Below are positions 46,001-55,000 of a DNA stretch of 64,000 bases, in pieces. The stretch covers positions 4,039,501 to 4,103,500 of the forward strand of contig JBBDHG010000008.1 of assembly GCA_037951165.1 (NCBI GenBank), written 5' to 3'. Source of the stretch: Lophius americanus (Eukaryota; Chordata; Actinopteri; Lophiiformes; Lophiidae). Within the stretch, counting starts at the first letter, position 1, and the number at the start of each line of letters is the position of its first letter. Under the pieces are notes generated by a model that did not search any database, had not been told where the DNA came from, and saw only the letters and a list, made by a program, of their open reading frames with translations. The translations under genes were made by a program, and so were the position numbers.

Positions 46001-49000
46001 AGAAGAAAATAAAGGCAAGCTTGCTAAGACCCAAAACATATGTCGTAATGAGACAATTGTATAACAGAATTATGGTACCACAGTTTTACAATGATTGTGG
46101 TGCATATCATGAAAATCCCGTGGACTTGGGGTGAAGTTATTCCAGTCTTGTTGCCACCAATATAGGCTAAAGAAATCACCAAGTTGGAGTATGACCACAT
46201 TCACATTTGTATTTCCAGATAACTGGAAGCCCCACCTAGCAAGGCTGGATCGGTCTGGTTATATCAATGCCTGGATGGGCAGAAACAACAAGTCATGGAT
46301 ACAGGTAAGACATTCAGTCTTTTATCCTACATTATGTAGTCCAATGTACTTAATGCAAGATCCGAGTAGTTTTTTGTTTTCATTCATCACAACCATTAGG
46401 TTGACCTTCAGAGGCCTACCCTGCTACATGGTGTGCAAACACAGGGAGTCCGGGCAAAGCTTAGGGACAACTACATCACAGTCTTTACCATCTCCTACAG
46501 CCTGGACCAGGAAACATGGAAAACCTACAGAGGACGCAGCACCATCCGGACCAAAGTATGTTTACTACTGTTGTACACATATACTTTATATCTGGTGCAT
46601 TCAGGGTAGGGTTCAGTGTTCTTTTGCATTGTAGAAGCTTAGCATTGGAATACAGAATGAGAAGACTATCACACCAATGACAAATTATGTAAGGTGTATA
46701 CTTGTCGAAGTATGTCATTTGGCTTAACATTAACCCTTAAAAGCTATCAAATGGTAAACAAAATATGTTGAATGATGCTTTGTTATGGTAATAACTTATT
46801 GTTTTTCCTATTTTATCATGATAGTCCACTGTACAGTTTGGTAGGACATTTATGATGTCAGAAAATAATGTCATTAAGACAAACTGAGAAAAATGTGTTT
46901 ATGTTGGGATTAGAAATTACTTAATTTGTGGGGCCAATTCTGGTTTTATCTATCCATCTATCCATCCAGCCATCCTTCCATCCACCACAAACAGAGACCT
47001 CATTGAACATGGACAGGGTTGTTTCTAGAAATAGATGTGACTCTTCTTTACATTGGTCTCCCTCTACTTTCTATGTATATTATACTTAGTTGGCAGAGAT
47101 GCCTAAACTTTCCATCTCTATGTACTATTTAGATATTTTTTGTACCATTTCAATTTTCAGTTTGTTTTTGAAGTACAGCCTGCAAGTGGTGCACTCTCTC
47201 TTTGAGAACATGTACATATTTGTTAGGAATGATGCAAATGTTTTTTAAGTAATTAAACAGCTGGGTCACGAGACCTAATTAGTCAACCAGAGCTATGTTG
47301 GCATGGCCAAATAGCTCACTTGCTCTCTTGAAGGATCAGCAGGCGAGATCCACGTACATGAATTAAATTCAGTAGGCAGGTAATATCAGACCTAGATCTA
47401 CAAAAAAAAAATTTGTAGCCATGACCATAGGAGGTTAGTTATGTTGAAATGTAACTGTTATTTTCATTTCCAGCTGCTGCTGCAGACTTATCTTTTTCAC
47501 TCACAATTCTAACATTAGAATCTCAGTGCTATGTAATATATTCCCCACACCTATTTACTATCAGCTATAACATTATAACCACTAAGAGGTTAATACATCT
47601 AAATGCACCATCCAGCCATAATATTATAACCATGACGTTTCATGTCACTACCATCATATAACCATGGCAATGTGATGAATTTTGATCCCTCGCCATCAGA
47701 CAGGAAGTTGATATAAGTCCACTGTCAATGCTCCAATCTGCCTAAAACATCTTATGTGGGCTAGAAAAATGTTCAACTTTTAGCTCAAAATACATCTTAC
47801 ACATCGTTACCATAGCAACATAAAAATTGTAGGTCGACTTTGCATTAGCAATATTACTATTGAGATAAACACATGCCTTAGGCACACATTAACATTTATT
47901 GGAAAATTTTTAGTTTTTGAAATAGATATGAAATCTTAGAAAAAGATAATAATATTGTATTTTCATTTGGATATCATACTGTTCCACTACCTAGCACAAG
48001 TTTGATAGGCAGGAAGTCCATTCCTGCAGTATGAGCTTTGGTACACTCTTGAGAACATTTAGCAGATTTGAATTTGTTGGGTCTTGGGGGTTTTGAGCCT
48101 ATTCCTTCTTACTGTTGCCAAAGAGGTACAGTACAACCTGCACAATTCGCCAGTTCATCACATTCGCCAATTCACCAGTGACCCTGAACAGGATAGGCGG
48201 TTAGAAATAATAAATTAATTTGTTGGGGTGTTGTACTTTAATGTGACTCACAGATAAGAATGGATCTCTAAGCTGAACTGTTTCTGTGGGCCTGTTTTAG
48301 GTATTTTATGGCAACATGGACAGTTCCAAGGTGAAACAGAACCGCTTCACTCCACCGTTTGTGGGTCGCTACGTCAGGATTCATCCAGTGGACTTCAAGC
48401 AAAAGCCTGCTCTCCGACTAGAACTGCTGGGCTGCGATCTCAACAGTGAGTTTTGCGTACCTCGTTGAGCCTTACTGAAGATTTGTGTTAATGCGAAAAC
48501 TCAAAAACTATTTCATAGATCATTTTCAAATTGTACATCCACATAGACCTTTATAGTCTGCTCAACTGTTTAGTCGAGCAAATTTTGAGTCACTATTTCT
48601 TATTTAAAAATCTGTGGCCCTTAACTAAACCTTTTTGGGCCATCTTTACTACTTGGTTGAGGTACGCTGTGCTAAAAAAATCCATTAGATGTCACTGTGT
48701 CTGTGAGCAGGATGGCCTCTAAGTTAGCCTTTTCACAGGAAGTTAGCAAGAGAAATTTCACTCCAGACATACGAAAGTTTAAAAGGTAAGGATATTTTTT
48801 TAGCATATTATATGAGGACTTAAAAAGCAGAATAATGTAACCTGATACAACCAAAAAATGTGTAATAAGTGTCAAATAATTTTCTGAAAACATATGTTAC
48901 CAAACAGATGAGATGTAATTTTATAATAAAGGTAGGGACAGCAAACTAATCTAATTACATTGTAATATATTCAATGAAATACAAACATCGGATAACCCTT

Positions 49001-52000
49001 TGCTGCCTGTATGAAACATTAAATGTAATTTCATCAATATGTATGCTGAAATGGTTTCATAAATATGATTTTTTTACCAAGGAATTTGTCGTTTTATAGT
49101 GAATGTAGATTATCTAATACAATAAATTGAGAATTTCTCAAATAACAAATATATGAATTTTCAATCTTGTAAATATACTGTATATTTAATATTATGCCAT
49201 TAACATTAGTTGAAAAACACTGTACACTGTAATTAGTGTTTTAAAAAAATATATATTTTCAATGTAATGGTAAAAATTATATTATATAATGTATTAGTAT
49301 TATGCAGTAGAATATAGTTTTATATAGTACCTTGAAGCACCACTAGTACTTGTAATTTAACTGATTCCTTGGTACTAATACTAATACTACTAGAATTATC
49401 AGTGTACGGTTGGAAAGCGTGATATTTTTTTGTATTACAAACAATACATGGAAAATATAACATTTTTACAGTGCAAGGCAGTGCAGTGCAATTATCAGTG
49501 TACGGTTGGAAAGTGTGATATTTTTTTGTATAACAAACAATACATGGAAAATATAACATTTTTACAGTGCAAGGCCATGCAATTTGCCGGCCATTAGACA
49601 AGAAAATCCTCAAGAGTGAGTGAGATTTGACTGATGATGATGACCAAATAGAGGATCCTGATGATTGTCCCACTCAAGAAGAGTTTGGGGACACTCCTTT
49701 TGAGTCCATGGATGAGGAAGAGGTTGCCTCTACAAATACGCCTTCTGCACCACTGCACTGTATGGAATGAGTGACGCAGTGAAATTATTTGTCAACAAAT
49801 GTGTCAACCTTCTGCGGAATCATCCCTCTTTCAACTGTCAAATGGTGGAGCAAAGACACCAATGATAAGACTGCTTTCCCGTGCCCGACAACCAGTCCTG
49901 ACTATAATCAACATATCGGAGCACTGGTCTTTCTGACACGTTGACCCCAGCAAAGTCAAGACAATGGTACTTTCCCCTCTTTGATTAGAACATTGACCTC
50001 TGCATTTCAAATTCTTGGTTGGTATACCAAGGAGACTGTGACCCTCTAAATAATAAAGCCAATGTCTCTTCAAGAGGTTTCACGGGGCAGTCGACAGTTG
50101 TAGAAAGTCAATCAGCAAGCACCCAAAGTTGTGCGATCATCGTCCTGCTCTTCATTATCTCAGAAAATATACTGTTCCCCAAGACAATCACAACCACAAC
50201 CAGTGCGTTATGACAACTATGGACATTTGCCACTTCCTTGTGACAAATGCAGTCCTTTGGATGGAGGGGCGGTGCAACCTCTGTCTAACAGTTGTACCTC
50301 GAGATGGAAATATCAGAAATCCAAAGCATTCCTGTGTTTGAATGCAAATCAGGAATGCTTTGCTAATTACCACGATAAAATAAAGTAGTATCTAATGCTG
50401 ATGCAACACACCAATTAGGTGAGTCAAGATGGAGATGTCGGTTTGTTTGATCTTTTTCCTGATTTCATCAATGTTGCACTGTTTTTGAATAATAAAAGAC
50501 ATTCTTTTGAATACCACCAGAAATTGCGAGAGGGTGGTCATCATAATGCCAAATATATGTATAAGCTGTGGGACCAGTTAAAAAGATGGATTTAGATTTT
50601 TGTTATTATAGCGCCGAAGAAATGAAGAATGCAAAGAAATAATTTTTCCATAGCCTCTTTCTTGCTGCGAACATTAAGGGGTTAAAATAACCCTGGTCTT
50701 CTTGTGCGTGCCTGTGTGCGTGCGTGCCTGTGCGCGTGCTTGTGTGCGTGCGTGCCTGTGTGCGTGCCTGTGTGCGTGTGTGTGTCCGTTTGTCCAGGCT
50801 GCTCACTCCCCCTCGGACTCCAGAAGTGGCTGATTCCAGACAGCAGCTTTAGTGCCTCTTCATCTTATTCCTCTCTGCTGCGTAGCTGGAACCCTGGCCT
50901 CGCCCGTCTCCATCAGGAGGGCAGCGTCAACGCCTGGAGGCCAAAGGTGAACACAGATATACAGATACTCCATATACTATACTATAGATACTATATAATT
51001 AGTAGTGCTGAATCTTTATTTTTCGTGAAAGTCTCGCTCTTTCATTTCTTCCTATTTACATATACATAGTCCTATCTAAATTAAGGGTAACCTATCTCAA
51101 AATAATTTCTCATTTGATACATGGGTTTCATTTAATCTACTCTTATATATGTCAGTTAAACATCAGAAACACAAGTTTTATGAAAAATAAAACGTGACAC
51201 CAAGACTGTTGACTGATGTTGGGATCTGCAAGGCATTCTTGCGTAGTATACCTTCGCCCGAGGACCAGCCATAGGGTATTTGACTTGGAGAGATCCGTTA
51301 CTGGTGTTTAACCCCTTTAATCACAGAAAATTTCAAGGTGGTGGGGAAGTGCTCTCTCTCTTCCATATGCTTCCTGGATGCCCTATTCACATGACACTGT
51401 TAGCATGACCATTACATCAGACTTCTCCGATCCTGAACACAGGACCATGCTAGGTGTCAGTGTGGTAGTGGTGATACCTGGTGATATGACATAGTTGATA
51501 GAGGTCGCCTCTCATTTATCAGTTGTCTCCCCAGGACAAAATGTATGTTTTGTCTTCCAGCAGAGATTGTCCAATTGTTAGAAAATTGACAAGTTGCATC
51601 TGATGACAATGGGGCTTCTTATTGCCAAAAGTCTCCTGTTCTGCTAGCTTTTGCAGTACTAGGTCACACTGCCATCTGACGCTTTGCAACCACACAGAAT
51701 GTGGGGGTGATTACCAGAAACATTTCACAGAGGCCACCGTTCCCCTCTGAGACGAACCGTTGTACCAGATTGGCTGGGCTAGGAAGGTTGTTGATTATGA
51801 CTCTCAGTCCTGCCTGAGGGATCTCCAGCATCTAATTTGGCATTATTCTGTCAATATCCACATCATTTAGTTAATTCATGGATTTCCGGAACACTCACAA
51901 AAAAATAGAGATACTACAGCCCTCCTGACGAAAGTACTCCCCTAAATCCTCAAGACAGATTTTCCGGGGAACTTTTTGGACTCCTGCCAGTCAAGCCTGA

Positions 52001-55000
52001 GTGTCCCCCAAGGCCTTTGCCTTGCGCTTCCTGAGCTTCCAACAAAAGGAACGCATGAGAGAACTTGCCCGAGAGATCAGGGCAGGCAGAACAACAGAAT
52101 TAAGCTTTTATCAGGGTTCTTCCAAGGCTACTGAGGTGCGTTTGGTATCGGATACCCTGCTGAGCTTTCTTTCACATCAACAGGAGGGGTAAAACACCGT
52201 TTCATCAACCCAAAGAAAGCACTCCAATGTATGAAAAAGATCTGATTACTTCAGGTATGCTTCGGTTGCCCCTGCAAAATTTGCAGAACTTCTACAATAA
52301 GGTGAAGGGAGCCATATCCTATTTTTATTGCCCTTTCAATTGTTGCCCTTCTTGACAAGTTCGTTTAAAATGATATTTCACCATTTTTTCTGCTCATGTC
52401 ACCAATCAACATATCTGAATATGTGTTTTTTTAATTTTACAACCCAAAAGTGCCTGAACTTAGCCTTATATGGTTATCCACATACGTTTGACCAATTTAA
52501 TTTGGCGCTTTTTCTGCCATTTGTAGGCAAATATGCACTTTATGCAGAATGAAATCTGCAATTCCGGGTGGGGACTATAATATTCTCACATCTTCATTTT
52601 GAATTGATTCATACTTTTTGATTTTGATACAAATGTGTGACAAAGGGGTTAGGCTGTTAAAAAAACAATATTGAACCTGATGTAACTATTTCTAAAGTTG
52701 ATGGTGGTGCTACCGCTGTTGGGTAGCTTGATATTCCTTGTTCTCTGAGGAAAGTTGTCCAGTTGAGGATTTCTCAAGGAAGGGTGGCAAATATAGAGAA
52801 TCCAAGTCCCATGCTGGAAACCTCAGTGTTCATGGGGTTTAAAGTCTCAGACTACCTTTTAAAAAGAAAGATACCAGCCTGTGGCACCCTGCTTTGGTGT
52901 TGTTGACTTGAACCTGTCAAGATTGTATGGCAGCTACATACACCTTCCGGGTAGAAGGTGCCCTATCACTGTCTAGGAAAGATTGTAGGAACTCCAGAAT
53001 GGCAGGCACATAGCAGTGCACATGTCCCTTATTCCTGTCTAGGCAACCAGCAGAGAATAGTTCCAGCTATTCTGATACTGCACCAGAGTTGAGGAACCCT
53101 GGCATTCAGAACAGTATTATGGGCCAAATCCATGCACTCTCTCGGCAGCAGGTTGGGCTGCAGATGCCAGACCCACGGTTGAAGGTGGCGATGGTCAGAA
53201 TGCTAGATATGATCCGCTAGACAAGACATGAGGCATTTCATGTCTATGAGGCGCTATGACTGGCTGTGAGAGAGCCTGTGCAGCAGAGGAATGCCACGTC
53301 CTCCCCATCGAAAAACGGGCCGAAGAAGTAGCCAGTGGCTCTGTTGAAAAACCCTTCGAAGTGTTGCCATTATCAATGGAACTGTTGGAAAGACATATAG
53401 GAGACTGATTCATGTGCAAAGGCATCCTTTCCCAGTGGGATAGTCTCCTCCATATCCAACAACCCGAGTTGTTGGATATGGAGGAGACACCCGAGTGCTG
53501 GCTGGGGGCCAGCATCAGAACTGCAGTTTATATCCTTGGGCTATGGTTGAAACCACCCAGGGGTATTAGGTGAGAGTAGAATCAGAATCAGAAAATGGTT
53601 TATTGTCAAGTAAGTAACACTTACAAGGAATTTGACCTGATATCTTGGTGCAAATCATGCAGTCACAAATATCAATACATACTAGAAAAATTGAAGAAAA
53701 ACAAAAATTGATAATTTCAATAATATTAATAAAAACATTACAAAATGGCATAAGTACCTGAAGTACTGCTTGAAAAAGAAGCTGATAAGTCCCTGATCCT
53801 CAGTTTTTGGCTCCTTGGTATTGGAGGCTCAAGGGGGCACCTGAACCCTGGCTTGTCCGGTGAACAGTCAATCAGGGGCCCGAAAATACCAGGCAGATTA
53901 CTGAGGGGGACACTGTACCTGCAGTACACCAGTGACTGTGAGGAGCGACTGCATCACTTGGGTCTGAGCAGAAGTATCCAATCCTTCGCTGAAGGGAGGA
54001 TGAGAAGGCAAGCATAAAGAGCGACATAGAGTTACCTATCAGACCCATGCAAGCTGTAGCATCAAATGCCTTTTATAGAAGGTCATGTGTAACTCCACAC
54101 CAAGGGCAGTTTGGGAGTCACACAAAGCTCCAGTTGTTAACTGGACTATTTTGAATTATATATATATATATCGGGGTGCAGATGTGCAAAAGTTGTCCAC
54201 GGGCAGATGTGCAATAGTTTTGTTTTTGTTGATAGTTTAGATTTGCAGAAGTGCTATTAGAGGAACAGATATGGTGAGTAGTCAGTTGATAATTATCAGA
54301 TACACACATGGTTCAGTGAGGTAGCAGAGTTTTAGTTTTCTGGGTTTCAGACACAACACATAATATAAACAGTGTAAAGGTGCAATGAGACTCCATGAAC
54401 ATGTATGTATGTTTTCTAGAATAGTTTTTTTGTAACTTTGTTCTTTCATTTCAATATTTGTCTTTTAGTTACATAAACATTTTCATCTTACCTTTTCACC
54501 CCAGACCAGTAACCCCTACGAGTGGTTGCAAGTTGACTTGGGGAAAGTGAAGCGCATCACAGGGGTTCTGACCCAAGGAGCTCGATTTCTTTTAACCCAA
54601 ATGATGGTGACAGAGTTCTCAGTCACTGTCAGCCATGATGGACACTCCTGGAGCAGTGTATTCGAAGAGAACTCCCAAAGAGAACAGGTACAGGTGCACA
54701 ATCCTGATTTTCCAATAAAATCCGACTGGTCCAAGAAATGCAGCTAAACTAACCAGTTTCTGGCAAGAATATACCTTGAGTGAAGAGAGTTCAAGAGTGC
54801 AATGAATGACATCTTCCTTACTTATTTCACTCCATTTTCTTCTGCATGTTATCATTAATGCAGAAGCTAATTTCACAGTTTTCCCTACTGTTACTCATGT
54901 GGATTAGACACTGTAATATGACAACCAAAAGAATCTTCCTTTAAGTGATGATGTTTTAGTGGCACCATGCTGGTTTAATCTTGATAAGTTATAAGTCAAA

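Noticed and set aside
53443..53488. microRNA precursor
   Set aside because: The 20-bp arms with a 6-nt loop are too short for a Drosha/Dicer substrate; the same applies to the hairpins at 6155, 28792 and 56186.
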